Position numbers and translations under genes: made by a program
Shown: piece after piece, positions 5,731 through 5,783 of the stretch
How the letters are laid out: every line of letters starts with the position of its first letter
How positions within the stretch are numbered: position 1 is the stretch's first letter
Notes under the pieces: model-generated
The model's database searches: none
What the model was told of the DNA's origin: nothing
Seen by the model: the letters and a program-made list of their open reading frames with translations, nothing else
Assembly (NCBI GenBank): GCA_023489135.1
Contig: JAMDCE010000041.1
Location: 1 to 5,783 of the forward strand
Direction: 5' to 3'
Origin: Chloroflexota bacterium
Lineage (GTDB): Bacteria; Chloroflexota; Chloroflexia; JAMDCE01
Length of the DNA stretch: 5,783 bases

Positions 5731-5746
5731 GTGCTTTAACGCACCT
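5729..5746 (+). terminator. Weak stem-loop just after the operon's last visible gene
   Basis: AGGTGC (5729-5734) pairs with GCACCT (5741-5746) across a six-base loop, starting within the TAG stop codon. It is followed by TTACTCCTTT, which is pyrimidine-rich but not a clean T-run. It may be a weak or partial terminator, or chance. The operon may continue beyond the window. Confidence 0.3.
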
Positions 5747-5783
5747 TTACTCCTTTGAGACCTTCGCGCTAGCTAGGGATCGC

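Overview
The window carries one leftward gene and a rightward cluster of six closely packed genes, with a divergent control region between them. The cluster centres on an aldehyde:ferredoxin oxidoreductase (AOR) family tungsto/molybdo-bis-pterin enzyme. The AOR gene lies between two genes for small ubiquitin-fold (MoaD/ThiS-like) proteins that end in Gly-Gly. The organism looks like an anaerobic or microaerophilic, moderately high-GC bacterium. The four-cysteine N-terminus, proline/threonine-rich linker and SH3-like tail of the first operon protein recall proteins I associate with Chloroflexota (Anaerolineae/Dehalococcoidia). That assignment is an inference from general resemblance, not from a search.

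Layout. 1-365: no convincing gene. The stretch contains several nested or adjacent inverted repeats of unknown meaning. 366-1421 (-): a phosphotriesterase/lactonase-family metallohydrolase with a strong ribosome binding site. 1422-1747: a divergent intergenic region with a probable leftward promoter, a perfect 10-bp inverted repeat (operator candidate) and a perfect extended -10 element facing right. 1748-2590 (+): a single-pass membrane protein with a cytoplasmic Cys4 head and an extracytoplasmic SH3-like domain. 2645-3073 (+): a small soluble protein with a C-terminal Cys4 motif of similar layout. 3070-3408 (+): a Cys-free coiled-coil protein that overlaps its upstream neighbour. 3415-3720 (+): MoaD-like protein 1. 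3760-5466 (+): the AOR catalytic subunit. 5488-5730 (+): MoaD-like protein 2. A weak stem-loop follows at 5729-5746.

How it may work together. Known AOR enzymes oxidise aldehydes to carboxylic acids, or run the reverse reaction, at a W/Mo bis-pterin site next to one [4Fe-4S] cluster. MoaD-type proteins supply sulfur for pterin dithiolene synthesis, so the two MoaD-like genes most simply serve maturation of this enzyme. No conventional ferredoxin-like or FAD subunit is present in the window. The Cys4 proteins and the coiled-coil protein are therefore candidates for redox, metal-binding, scaffold or membrane-attachment roles; this is inference. The divergent amidohydrolase may act on a related lactone or ester and could share control through the inverted repeat between the two promoters.
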